From: Pseudomonadota bacterium
Lineage (GTDB): Bacteria > Pseudomonadota > Alphaproteobacteria > Rhizobiales > Xanthobacteraceae
DNA: 64,000 nt
Direction: 5' to 3'
Assembly: GCA_018242205.1 (NCBI GenBank)
Contig: JAFECJ010000005.1
Location: forward strand, 62,001 to 126,000
The translations under genes and the position numbers were made by a program. How positions within the stretch are numbered: position 1 is the stretch's first letter; each line of letters starts with the position of its first letter. The notes beneath the pieces are model-generated. The model saw nothing but the letters and a program-made list of their open reading frames with translations, was not told the origin of the DNA and ran no database searches. Of this stretch, positions 54,474 through 62,649 are shown piece after piece.

Positions 54474-55199
54474 CTAGCCGGCACTCGCCGCGATGGCGGC
54501 TTCGGCCTGGCCGATCGCCTCGGGCGTGCCGACATGCATCCACCGGCCGTCGAGGCGCAGGCCGTAGAGGCGGCCCCGCTCGATGGCGCGGTTGAACAGT
54601 CTGGTGAGAGAAAACGCGCCCTGCGGCGCGCCGTCGAGCAGCCGCGGCGACAGGATCGCGGCGCCGGCATAGACGAACGGCGCGATATCGCGCTCGGCGC
54701 GCAGGCCGAGGCGGCCGTCGGCCGCCATCAGGAAATCGCCGCGTCCGGCATAGCCGATGCTTTCGGCGGTGGGCGCCAGCAGGAGCAGGGCATCCATCGC
54801 CGCGGCATCGAAGGTCTCGGCGAGCCGCGTCAGGTTCGGCGTCACGCCGTCGATCCAGATCGTGTCGGAATTGATGTGGTAGAACGGCTTGTCGCCGATC
54901 AACGGCAGGGCCTTGACCACGCCGCCGCCGGTGTCGAGCAGCGCGTCGCGCTCGTCGGAGATGATGATGGTGGGCCGCTGCCGTTTGGCGACATGGGCGA
55001 TGATCTGGTCGCCGAGATAATGCACGTTGACGATCGCCATCTCGACGCCGGCATTGGCGAGACGGTCGAGCACGTGATCGAGCAGCGCCTTGCCGGCGAC
55101 TTTGACCAGTGGTTTCGGCATCGTGTCGGTAAGCGGCCGCATGCGTTGGCCGAAGCCGGCGGCGAGCACCATCGCGCGGCGCGGCGTGTCGATGCTCAT
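54474..55199 (-). CDS. murU: N-acetylmuramate alpha-1-phosphate uridylyltransferase (MurU-type nucleotidyltransferase)
   Basis: 241 aa sugar-phosphate nucleotidyltransferase. The pyrophosphorylase motif is AMVLAAGFGQRMRPLTDTMPKPLVKVAGKALLDHVL; the metal site lies near FYHINSDTIWIDG. It sits directly after tsaE-amgK, so the AmgK kinase plus MurU pair would convert recycled MurNAc to UDP-MurNAc, bypassing de novo synthesis (the anabolic recycling route known from Pseudomonas). It starts after a 14-bp duplication that places a 5-codon mini-frame between the two genes. Confidence 0.9.
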   Translation of the reverse strand: MSIDTPRRAMVLAAGFGQRMRPLTDTMPKPLVKVAGKALLDHVLDRLANAGVEMAIVNVHYLGDQIIAHVAKRQRPTIIISDERDALLDTGGGVVKALPLIGDKPFYHINSDTIWIDGVTPNLTRLAETFDAAAMDALLLLAPTAESIGYAGRGDFLMAADGRLGLRAERDIAPFVYAGAAILSPRLLDGAPQGAFSLTRLFNRAIERGRLYGLRLDGRWMHVGTPEAIGQAEAAIAASAG

Positions 55200-55213
55200 G
55201 GATCGATGCTCAT
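55196..55213 (-). other. Five-codon mini-ORF created by a 14-bp tandem duplication
   Basis: The unit TCGATGCTCATGGA (plus strand) is repeated at 55189-55201 and 55203-55215. As a result an ATG (55213) overlaps the amgK stop (ATGA), reads five codons (M-S-I-D-P), and stops on a TGA that overlaps the murU ATG (55199), again as ATGA. Either copy alone would have given a direct amgK-murU overlap. Confidence 0.7.
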
Positions 55214-56751
55214 GGCTTTTTCAGGTCCGGTGCGGGGATGTGGTCGCGATACCAGGCCGCGAGCGGCGCCAAAGCGGGGTGCGCCAGCGCGCGCTGCAGG
55301 TAGGTCCATACGCGCGGCAGATGACGCAAATATTGCGGCTTGCCGTCGCGCTTGTCGAGGCGGGCGAAGATGCCGAGGATCTTGGAGGCGCGCTGCGCCG
55401 CCATCAGTGCGTAGAGATGCGTGAACCTCTTGGCGTCGAAATCCGGTTCGCTCAACCGGGCGCGGGTGTAACGGGTGAGCAGCGCGATCTCGAGCGACTC
55501 GGGCACGTCGACGCGGGCGTCCTGCAACAGCGAGGCGACGTCGTAGGCCGCCGGACCCATCACCGCGTCCTGGAAATCGAGGACGCCGACACGCTTGATG
55601 CCGTCGCGATGCGGCAGCCAGATCAGGTTCGGCGAATGGTAGTCGCGCAATACCCAGGTCGGCGGCGCGGTGAGCGCCGGCTGCAGCGCGTCGCGCCAGC
55701 GCATGCGGTAGTCGGCGCGCAAGGCGTCGGCCGGCGTGACATTGCGGAAGGGCAGATACCAGTCGATCAGCAGCGATACCTCGATCAGCATGGCGCCGAT
55801 GTCGTAGCGCGGCACGCGGTACATGGCGCCGGCGTCGACGCGCAGCACGTCGGGCTTCGGCACGCTGTGCAGCGCCGCGAGCAGGTCGACCGCGGCGGCG
55901 TAGCGTTCCTCGATCGGCGCCGGCGGATCGCCGGCCACCACCGTCTCGCTGCCGAGGTCTTCGAGAATGATCAAGCCGTCGGCGCGATCGGCGGCGATGA
56001 TCGCGGGCGCCGAGCAGCCGGCATCGCGCAGCGCGTTGGCCATGGCGATGAACGGCGTTACGTCCTCGGCGAGATGGGCGATGGCGCTGTAGGGTTTGCC
56101 GTCTTCGACCGGCGGGCCGTCCGGCCGGCGTGGTGAATTCATCAGGATGTAGCTGGCGCCGTCGCGGTCGAGCCGCTCATACATGCGGCTCGACGCGTCG
56201 CCCTGCATGCGCGTGCGACGCGCGGCGCCGAAGCTCATGTCGTTGAGGAAAAGGCGAATCGTCTGGATGCGCTCGACGCGGCCGGCGAGCTTGCCGAGAC
56301 CGGTGACGTCGCAGCGGCGATAGCTGTCGCCCTGCGCCGGATCGAGCGCGAGCGCGACATCGATGCGGTCGGCCGGCAGATGGCCGGCGGCGCGATCCGG
56401 CCATTCGATCAGCATCACCGTCGAAGCCGTTTCGTCGTCGAAGCCGAGTTCGGCGAGTTCGTCCGGTCCCGACAGCCGGTAGAGATCGGCATGGACCAAC
56501 GGAAAGCGCGGCAGATCGTAAGTCTGCATCAGCGTGAATGTCGGGCTCGGCACTTCGAGCGCGTCGTCGCCGGCAAGATGGCGGATGAAAGCGCGGGCGA
56601 AGGCCGACTTGCCGGCGCCCAGATCGCCCGACAGCGTGATGACGTCGCCAGGCTCGATCAAATTGGCGATGTCGGCGCCGAGCCGGCGCGTTGCCGCTTC
56701 GTCGCCGAGCGCGATCGTAAAACTGAAAGCGCTGGAACCGGAAGGCGACAT
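55210..56751 (-). CDS. tsaE: Fused TsaE-AmgK: tRNA threonylcarbamoyladenosine ATPase plus sugar kinase
   Basis: 513 aa two-domain protein. Residues 1-150 are TsaE (Walker A ITLSGDLGAGKSAFARAFIRHL; PSPTFTLMQTYDL; VMLIEWPDRA), needed for t6A37 tRNA modification. Residues about 180-505 are an aminoglycoside-phosphotransferase-fold kinase of the AmgK type (SSRMYERLDRDGASYILMNSP; catalytic WVLRDYHSPNLIWLP; metal site GVLDFQDAVMGPAAYD), which phosphorylates MurNAc/GlcNAc at C1. The next gene, murU, supports that. The fusion occurs in other alphaproteobacteria. The Met at 56751 is preferred over 56787. Confidence 0.92.
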   Translation of the reverse strand: MSPSGSSAFSFTIALGDEAATRRLGADIANLIEPGDVITLSGDLGAGKSAFARAFIRHLAGDDALEVPSPTFTLMQTYDLPRFPLVHADLYRLSGPDELAELGFDDETASTVMLIEWPDRAAGHLPADRIDVALALDPAQGDSYRRCDVTGLGKLAGRVERIQTIRLFLNDMSFGAARRTRMQGDASSRMYERLDRDGASYILMNSPRRPDGPPVEDGKPYSAIAHLAEDVTPFIAMANALRDAGCSAPAIIAADRADGLIILEDLGSETVVAGDPPAPIEERYAAAVDLLAALHSVPKPDVLRVDAGAMYRVPRYDIGAMLIEVSLLIDWYLPFRNVTPADALRADYRMRWRDALQPALTAPPTWVLRDYHSPNLIWLPHRDGIKRVGVLDFQDAVMGPAAYDVASLLQDARVDVPESLEIALLTRYTRARLSEPDFDAKRFTHLYALMAAQRASKILGIFARLDKRDGKPQYLRHLPRVWTYLQRALAHPALAPLAAWYRDHIPAPDLKKP

Positions 56752-56991
56752 CGAATCATCCGCAATGGGGCGGCTCTTTATAAGCAAAGCACGGCGTGCG
56801 CCGCTAGGGAGGAGCGGCTACCGCCTTGCCCCGTTCGCGCCTTGTTTTGACCTCGCTTCATCACCGCATCGCCTTGGTTGAGGAAACATCGCGATTTTCC
56901 ACCGTTTCCGGAACGCAACTCCGAGCCGATACGTTGATCGCCACATGAGGGGTTTGACGAACGAAGACAACGAAGACAATGGAGAATTCTC

Positions 56992-57396
56992 ATGCGCAAT
57001 CTCATGACCGGTCTGACCGTGGCTGCCGTGACGGCCGCCGCCATCGCGATGCCGACCTTGGCCAGCGCCGAGCCGGCTTACGGTCGCAGCGAAGGTCCCG
57101 CGATCTCTAGCTACGCCGCGCCGGTCGCCGGTGCCGCCGTCGGTACGGCTGTCGGCGTCGGTCTCGCCAATGGCTGGTATGGCGCCGCGCCGACCATCGG
57201 TGGCGCCGCGCTTCCGACCGGCGCCGCGGGTGCGGCCGCTATCGGCGGCGTTGCGGGCATCGGCACCATCGCGCTGATCGACGGCGTGGTTCAGCCGTGC
57301 CGCGGCTTCCATGCGCTGTTCGGCGCCAATCGCGACGCGTGCGTGGACGGCCAGTATGTCGGCTACGCCCCGCGCCCGCGCCACTACTATCGCTAA
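56992..57396 (+). CDS. Small exported Ala/Gly-rich protein of unknown function
   Basis: 134 aa. Signal peptide MRNLMTGLTVAAVTAAAIAMPTLASA, cleavage near residue 26. The mature part has a glycine-zipper-like hydrophobic stretch, PVAGAAVGTAVGVGLANGWYG, and GAAGAAAIGGVAGIGTIALIDG, then a Cys pair in VQPCRGFHALFGANRDACVDGQYVGY, ending RPRHYYR. Such proteins in Bradyrhizobium-like genomes have no assigned role. Single-gene unit with its own terminator, convergent with divL and divergent from tsaE-amgK; the 240-base spacer 56752-56991 holds both promoters. Confidence 0.8.
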   Translation: MRNLMTGLTVAAVTAAAIAMPTLASAEPAYGRSEGPAISSYAAPVAGAAVGTAVGVGLANGWYGAAPTIGGAALPTGAAGAAAIGGVAGIGTIALIDGVVQPCRGFHALFGANRDACVDGQYVGYAPRPRHYYR

Positions 57397-57447
57397 GCCT
57401 CTCCCGGGGTAAGCGTAGCGTTCGCGTCCGCGTGAATGCGTGGAAAG

Positions 57448-57474
57448 CCCTCGCGGTCCGCCGCGGGGGTTTTT
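57448..57474 (+). terminator. Rho-independent terminator of the exported-protein gene
   Basis: CCCTCGCGG (57448-57456), loop TCCG, CCGCGGGGG (57461-57469) with one G-T pair, then TTTTT (57470-57474). Confidence 0.9.
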
Positions 57475-57486
57475 CTGTGCCGGCCG

Positions 57487-60015
57487 TTATGCCGCGCTGC
57501 GCCTCGGCGCTGCGATCCTGGCCGGCGCGGTTTCCGTCGGGTGGCTCGCCTGTTTGGCCGGGAATACGCAAGTGAAGGTGCTGCCGCGGCCGACCGCGGA
57601 TTCGACCGACACCGAGCCGCCATGCAGTTCGACGAAGGAGCGCACCAGCGACAGCCCGAGCCCGGTGCCGCGATGCTGCGAACCTTGCGCATCGGTCTCG
57701 AACATCTCGAACACCTTCTGCTGCCGCGCCGCTTCGATGCCGGGGCCGCGATCGGTCACGGAGAAGATCACAGTGCCGTCGCGACGCTCGGCGGCCAGCG
57801 TCACGGTCGAGTTGGCGGGCGAGAAGCCGATAGCGTTCGACAGAAGGTTGAACAGGATCTGCTTCAGCCGCTTGGCGTCGGCTTCAAAAGAGCCGACGTT
57901 GGCCGTGGCGAGGATATCGAGCCGCAGGTTGTTCTTGATCAGCCGGTCCTGCACGCCTTCGGCGGCTTCCGCCATCGTGGCGCGGATATCGACCTGCGTC
58001 AGGTTCAACGTCATCGCGCCGGCATCGATGGTGGCGAGGTCGAGGATGTTGTTGATGATCGCCAGGAGCGCGTTGGTCGAGGTGGTGATGTAGCCGAGAT
58101 ATTCGTGCTGCTTCGGCGTCAACGGGCCGAACACCGGGTCGGCCAGCAGGTTGGCGAAGCCGATGATGTTGGTCAGCGGTGAGCGCAGCTCGTAGCTGAC
58201 ATGGTGCACGAACTCGATCTTGATGGAATCGGCGGCGACCAGCGCTTCGTTGCGCTCGCGCAGCGCGCGCTCGACATTCACCGTGTCGGAAACGTCCTGG
58301 AAGGTCACCAGGGTCGCGCCGTCCGGCAGCGGCATGGTCGCCATGTCGATCATCATGCCGTCGCGGCGCTCGATGCGCGCGGTGAGCGGCGCGCGATCGT
58401 CGATACTGGTCACGGCTGCGCGCAGCCCGCGCCACAGCGCGCTGTCGTCGTGCAGCGCCTGCGACCATGCGGTGACCGCCTCGACATGCGGATGCGTGTT
58501 GAGCGCCTCGGGCGTCAGCTTCCACATGCGCTGGAACGCCGGATTGTGCAGCCGGACGCGGCCGTCTGAGCCGAACACGGCGACGGCCTCGGCGAGATTG
58601 TCCAGCGTCTCGCTCTGCACCTTGTTGAGCGCTTCGTAGTTGCGGCGCATGGCGAGCCGCTCGGTGACGTCGTCGTAGAGATAAGTGACGCCGCCTTCGG
58701 GATTGGGCGTGGTGACGACGCGCAAGGTGCGGCCGTCCGGGAGGTGCCACATGTGTTCCTTCGGCTCGACCGCGCGGTAGGCTTCGTAGAGCTGCTGCTT
58801 CCACTGCCGGAAGTCCTGCTCTTCGGGCAGCTTGCGCGCGCTGCGCAGCGTGTCGAGCACGCTGGTGTCGGTCGGGGTCTGGTCGAGCATCGCCGGGTCG
58901 AGGTCGAACAGCGCGCGGAACGCGGTGTTGTAGAAGGTGAGCTTGCGATCGGCGTTGAAGATGGCGACGCCGGTGGCGAGCTGGTCGAGCAGGCGGCGAT
59001 GCGCCTCGGTCATGCGCCGCAACTCGGTGCGTATGGTTTCCGCTTCGGTGCGGTCGATGGCGATGCCGGCCGCACCGAACACGGTGGGGGCATCGAGCAC
59101 GTCGAAGATTCGCCGCTCTCCCGCCGCGATCGCCGGCAGGCGCTTGGTGAATGACGCGCCGCTCGCGCGCATCCTGGCGATCTCGGCGCGCGCCGTGCCG
59201 TCGAGCAGATCGAGATTGCGTTCGACGGCGTCGGCGGCGTCGTTGGCTTCGACGGCACGGGCATAAGCCGAATTGACGAAGATCAGGCCGCCGGCGGCGT
59301 CGCGCGCCCATACCGGCGCCGGCAGCGTTTCCAGCATCGACTTCAGGGTTTCGAGATCGCCGGCGAGCCGGTCATGCCGCGTCGAGACTTCCACCAACTC
59401 GCGTTCGATGCCGCTGACGTCGCGCAGGCGCAGCACCGCGCGCCCGCCCAGCGCCCGGCCCTCCGCTTCGAGCGGGCGCCCGCTCTGTGTGGTCAAGGTC
59501 ATGACGAAGCCGCGGCCTTCGCCGCGCAGCCGGGTCACCGCGTCTTCCATGCGCTGCGCCGCCGCCGCTTCGAGCCAGGCGCCGAAAGCGAGCACGCGCT
59601 GCGGCGTGCCACCGGGTGCGATGAGCGCGGTATCGCCGAGAATCTCCGGCTCGTCCGTCGCCGCCGGCCAGGTGATGATGACTTGTGGCTGCGACAGCAG
59701 CAATTGCCGCAGCCGATCGATATCCGCCTGCATCGCCATGGCGTCGTCGCGCGAGACCCGGTCGTGGCGGCTGCCGCGGCTGCGAATCAGGACGACGGTT
59801 GCAAGCACGGCAAAGCCGATGAGGCCGGCGATGAGCGTGAAGGTCGCGATTTCCTGGCGGCCGAGCGAGCTCACCGCCTGATCGAGCGTCGATCCGTCGG
59901 CCGCCGCCGCATCATGCGCGACGGTCAAAGCTGTCAGGATGACGGCGGCGAAGAATCCGCCTCGTTTCGGACGAGAACGCAATGCCTCGTTCGCCGTCCG
60001 GAGTCCTTCCGGCAT
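57487..60015 (-). CDS. divL: DivL-type tyrosine-containing histidine-kinase homologue
   Basis: 842 aa. An N-terminal hydrophobic segment and a membrane helix (FTLIAGLIGFAVLATVVLIR, about 58-78) are followed by several PAS-like domains (PAPVWARDAAGGLIFVNSAYARAVE; GVAIFNADRKLTFYNTAF; AVAVFGSDGRVRLHNPAF), a dimerisation helix and a full HATPase (FNLLSNAIGFSP, DRGPGI, GTGLGLSL). The H-box reads HHVSYELRSPL: Tyr608 (codon TAC, 58192-58194) replaces the phospho-acceptor His, the hallmark of Caulobacter DivL, which controls CckA and thus CtrA. Its position upstream of tsaE supports the call. Confidence 0.92.
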   Translation of the reverse strand: MPEGLRTANEALRSRPKRGGFFAAVILTALTVAHDAAAADGSTLDQAVSSLGRQEIATFTLIAGLIGFAVLATVVLIRSRGSRHDRVSRDDAMAMQADIDRLRQLLLSQPQVIITWPAATDEPEILGDTALIAPGGTPQRVLAFGAWLEAAAAQRMEDAVTRLRGEGRGFVMTLTTQSGRPLEAEGRALGGRAVLRLRDVSGIERELVEVSTRHDRLAGDLETLKSMLETLPAPVWARDAAGGLIFVNSAYARAVEANDAADAVERNLDLLDGTARAEIARMRASGASFTKRLPAIAAGERRIFDVLDAPTVFGAAGIAIDRTEAETIRTELRRMTEAHRRLLDQLATGVAIFNADRKLTFYNTAFRALFDLDPAMLDQTPTDTSVLDTLRSARKLPEEQDFRQWKQQLYEAYRAVEPKEHMWHLPDGRTLRVVTTPNPEGGVTYLYDDVTERLAMRRNYEALNKVQSETLDNLAEAVAVFGSDGRVRLHNPAFQRMWKLTPEALNTHPHVEAVTAWSQALHDDSALWRGLRAAVTSIDDRAPLTARIERRDGMMIDMATMPLPDGATLVTFQDVSDTVNVERALRERNEALVAADSIKIEFVHHVSYELRSPLTNIIGFANLLADPVFGPLTPKQHEYLGYITTSTNALLAIINNILDLATIDAGAMTLNLTQVDIRATMAEAAEGVQDRLIKNNLRLDILATANVGSFEADAKRLKQILFNLLSNAIGFSPANSTVTLAAERRDGTVIFSVTDRGPGIEAARQQKVFEMFETDAQGSQHRGTGLGLSLVRSFVELHGGSVSVESAVGRGSTFTCVFPAKQASHPTETAPARIAAPRRSAA

Positions 60016-60180
60016 TCAGATTGCCCCACAGGACGCGTCAGGGAATGCGGACGCTCAACGCCGTACCGCTCGCGAATCATTGGACTTTACCCCTCGGGTG
60101 AGTCCTGCCGAAAGAGTCCATAAAGGGAACGGAGCAAGGCACGGCGATCATTCCGCCAGTCGCTCGCCGCACGACGCGCG

Positions 60181-60591
60181 TCAGCTCTGGCTCAGGGCCT
60201 GCTTGGTCATGTCTTCGATATTGATCGCCGCCAGCGCGCTCGAGAACGTGCGCTCCGCTTCGGCCAGGGCCGGCCGCACGATATTGCTGACGAGGCCGGA
60301 TGGCGGCATCGGCGAATCGTCCGTCTCTTCGGTGCTGGACGCGGCACGCAGGATGTCTTCGGCTGTGATCTTGTGGTGCTCGCGTGCCAGCTCGTAGCCG
60401 CCATGCGGGCCGCGAATGCCGCGGAGAATGCCGTCGCGCACCAACGCCTGCAGCACCGGCTCGAGATGGCGGGGCGGCAGCTTGTGGCGTGCCGCCAGCG
60501 CCTTGGCCGATACCGGCCGATGGCTGGCGTTGACGGCGACGTCGATCACGGCGGCAATGGCGAGGACGCCTTTGCGAGAAACGAGCGGCAT
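60181..60591 (-). CDS. Rrf2 family transcriptional regulator without Fe-S cysteines
   Basis: 136 aa winged-helix regulator: MPLVSRKGVLAIAAVIDVAVNA, the HTH VSAKALAARHKLPPRHLEPVLQALVRDGILRGIRGPHGGYELAR (Rrf2 signature GPxGGYxLAR), then a dimer helix. IscR, NsrR and RirA carry three Cys in this last part; this protein has none, so it is not an Fe-S sensor of that kind and is closer in type to CymR, the cysteine-synthase-linked repressor. Start MPLVSRKG at 60591; a Met four codons upstream is unlikely. Its own promoter carries a perfect palindrome. Confidence 0.9.
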   Translation of the reverse strand: MPLVSRKGVLAIAAVIDVAVNASHRPVSAKALAARHKLPPRHLEPVLQALVRDGILRGIRGPHGGYELAREHHKITAEDILRAASSTEETDDSPMPPSGLVSNIVRPALAEAERTFSSALAAINIEDMTKQALSQS

Positions 60592-60621
60592 AATAGGCAC
60601 CAAATGTAACTAATCTGAAAG

Positions 60622-60656
60622 GTAATATATTACAGTTGGTGAAACGTCTAGTGCAA
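60622..60656 (-). promoter_or_regulatory. Promoter and palindromic operator of the Rrf2 gene
   Basis: Minus strand: -35 TTGCAC (60651-60656), 18-base spacer, -10 TAATAT (60627-60632). The -10 lies inside GTAATATATTAC (60622-60633), a perfect 12-bp palindrome about 30 bases before the start codon. This suggests self-repression. Confidence 0.6.
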
Positions 60657-60672
60657 AACGCCGCATTTCTAT

Positions 60673-61128
60673 TCAACTTCCGGTAGAGCCAAAACCTCCG
60701 GCGCCACGCATCGTCTGATCTAGGGTTTCAACCTCGGTCAAAATCGCGCGCGTGACGGTTGCAATGACGCATTGCGCAATTCGCATACCGCGACTGATAA
60801 TAATGGGCTCGGTACCAAGATTGACCAGCAGCACCTGGATCTCGCCGCGGTAGTCGGCATCGATGGTGCCGGGCGCGTTGAGCACGGTAAGGCCGTGCTT
60901 CATCGCTAGCCCCGAACGCGGCCGCACCTGGGCTTCGAAGCCTTCGGGCAGCGCCATGGCCAGGCCGGTCGGCACCAGGGCCCGCGCGCCCGGCACGATG
61001 GTGAGCGGCGCGTCGGCCGGAACCGCGGCGGTGAAATCGAAGCCAGCGGCAAGCTTGCTCTGATAGGCCGGGAGCGGCAAATCCCGCGCGTGCTCAAGAC
61101 GCGTGATGCGAACGTCGGTCGTGGTCAA
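60673..61128 (-). CDS. dut: Deoxyuridine 5'-triphosphate nucleotidohydrolase
   Basis: 151 aa trimeric dUTPase, which cleaves dUTP to dUMP and keeps uracil out of DNA. Five motifs in order: [40 protein letters not shown] (catalytic Asp in the D-Y-R-G-E motif); [13 protein letters not shown]; and the C-terminal arm [10 protein letters not shown]. The ATG overlaps the coaBC stop as ATGA; coaBC-dut is a common bacterial pair. Confidence 0.97.
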   Translation of the reverse strand: MTTTDVRITRLEHARDLPLPAYQSKLAAGFDFTAAVPADAPLTIVPGARALVPTGLAMALPEGFEAQVRPRSGLAMKHGLTVLNAPGTIDADYRGEIQVLLVNLGTEPIIISRGMRIAQCVIATVTRAILTEVETLDQTMRGAGGFGSTGS

Positions 61129-62525
61129 TTCCTGTCTCCGTCAAGCGCCGCAGCGATCCTGCCGATCAGCATCGCCGCCGCCTCGTCCTTGCTCTGTGGC
61201 GGCCAGTCGTCGACGCCAGTCGCCGTCACCAGATGAATCGTATTGCGGTCGCCGCCCATGATGCCGGTCGACGGTGACACGTCGTTGGCGAGAATCCAGT
61301 CGCAGCCTTTCTTGGCGAGCTTGGCCTTGGCATTGGCGATGACGTTCTCGGTCTCGGCGGCAAAGCCGATGACCAGCGATGGGCGGTCGACGGCGCGATG
61401 CGCGATGGTCGAGAGAATATCGGGATTTTCGGTGAGCGAAAGCTGTGGCACCGGCGAGCCCGCCTGCTTCTTGATCTTCTGGCCGCCGGCATTGGCGACG
61501 CGCCAGTCGGCCACGGCCGCGGCGAAGATCGCGACATCGGCCGGCAGAGCACGCTCGACGGCAACGAGCATGTCGCGGGCGCTTTCGACATCGATGACAT
61601 CGACGTTTTCCGGCTTCGGCAGATTGACCGGGCCACTGACGAGAACGACCTCGGCGCCGGCATCGGCGGCGGCGGCGGCGATGGCGTAGCCCTGCTTGCC
61701 GGATGAGCGGTTGGCGATATAGCGCACCGGATCGATCGGTTCATGCGTCGGCCCGGCGGTGATCAATATACGTTTACCCTTGAGCGGCCGCGGCGTGCTG
61801 TCGGCTTTCAAGAGTCGTTCGACGGCGCCGGCGATCTCCAAAGGCTCGGCCATGCGGCCGAGCCCGCGTTCGCCGCGCTCGGCCATCTCGCCGGCATTGG
61901 GTCCGATCAGCGCAACGCCGTCGGCCTTGAGCTGCGCAAGATTGCGCTGCGTCGCCTTGTGCGCCCACATCGCCGGGTTCATCGCCGGCGCCAGCAGGAT
62001 CTTCGCTGTGGTCGCCAACAAGACGGCGGTGGCGAGATCGTTGGCGTGACCTTGCGCCATCTTCGCCATCAGGTCGGCGGTGGCCGGTGCGACGACGATG
62101 AGGTCGGCCTCACGCGCCAGGCGGATATGGCCGACATCGAATTCGTGTTCGGGGTTGAACAGATCGGTGTAAACGCGGCCGCCGGTGAGCGCGCCGGCGG
62201 CGAGCGGCGTGACGAATTGCGTCGCCGCTTGCGTCAGAATGCAGCGTACGGCGCAGCCGCGCTCCTTGAGGCGGCGGATGAGGTCGAGCGACTTGTAGGC
62301 GGCGATGCCGCCGCCGATGATCAGCAGCACGCGCGGTTGCGCGGTGGCGGCCGCGCCGGAAGGTGCAACCGGCGCCGCCGGTTGAGCCGGCGCCTCGGTT
62401 TCGCCGGCGGCCTCGCGCAGGATGCTGCGCACTTCGTCCTCGACCGAGCGGCCATTTCGGGCGGCGCGCAGCCGCAACTGCTGCTTCAGCGCCTCGTCGA
62501 GCTGCCGCACGGTCAGGGAGGCCAT
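61125..62525 (-). CDS. coaBC: Bifunctional CoaBC with N-terminal ribbon-helix-helix (FitA/Arc-like) domain
   Basis: 466 aa. Residues 66-240 are the CoaC flavin decarboxylase ([23 protein letters not shown]; the His in [29 protein letters not shown]). Residues about 250-466 are the CoaB ligase ([43 protein letters not shown]). They make 4'-phosphopantetheine from 4'-phosphopantothenate. Residues 1-43, [20 protein letters not shown] and on through [15 protein letters not shown], are a ribbon-helix-helix domain like the antitoxin FitA, joined by an Ala/Pro linker. CGGAG 7 bases before the ATG supports this start. The usual CoaC ACG motif reads [12 protein letters not shown]. Confidence 0.93.
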   Translation of the reverse strand: MASLTVRQLDEALKQQLRLRAARNGRSVEDEVRSILREAAGETEAPAQPAAPVAPSGAAATAQPRVLLIIGGGIAAYKSLDLIRRLKERGCAVRCILTQAATQFVTPLAAGALTGGRVYTDLFNPEHEFDVGHIRLAREADLIVVAPATADLMAKMAQGHANDLATAVLLATTAKILLAPAMNPAMWAHKATQRNLAQLKADGVALIGPNAGEMAERGERGLGRMAEPLEIAGAVERLLKADSTPRPLKGKRILITAGPTHEPIDPVRYIANRSSGKQGYAIAAAAADAGAEVVLVSGPVNLPKPENVDVIDVESARDMLVAVERALPADVAIFAAAVADWRVANAGGQKIKKQAGSPVPQLSLTENPDILSTIAHRAVDRPSLVIGFAAETENVIANAKAKLAKKGCDWILANDVSPSTGIMGGDRNTIHLVTATGVDDWPPQSKDEAAAMLIGRIAAALDGDRN

Positions 62526-62558
62526 TGGAAATCTCCGTTATTTCAATGGCTTGGAAAA

Positions 62559-62588
62559 TTTGATTGCATTGATACCATTGCAATCAAA
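62559..62588 (-). promoter_or_regulatory. Inverted-repeat operator candidate upstream of coaBC
   Basis: TTTGATTGCA and TGCAATCAAA are perfect 10-bp inverted repeats around a 10-base spacer, 34-63 bases before the coaBC start and 124 bases from the tail-to-head marR gene. A possible -10 TATAGT (62594-62599, minus strand) would start transcription at the operator's edge. Two half-sites one helical turn apart suit a dimer-of-dimers RHH protein. Confidence 0.6.
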
Positions 62589-62649
62589 CGCGAACTATAG
62601 CCCGACCCTTTGGGGAGGGAAAGTCGGCTGCGGACTGCGCGAGGCGGGC

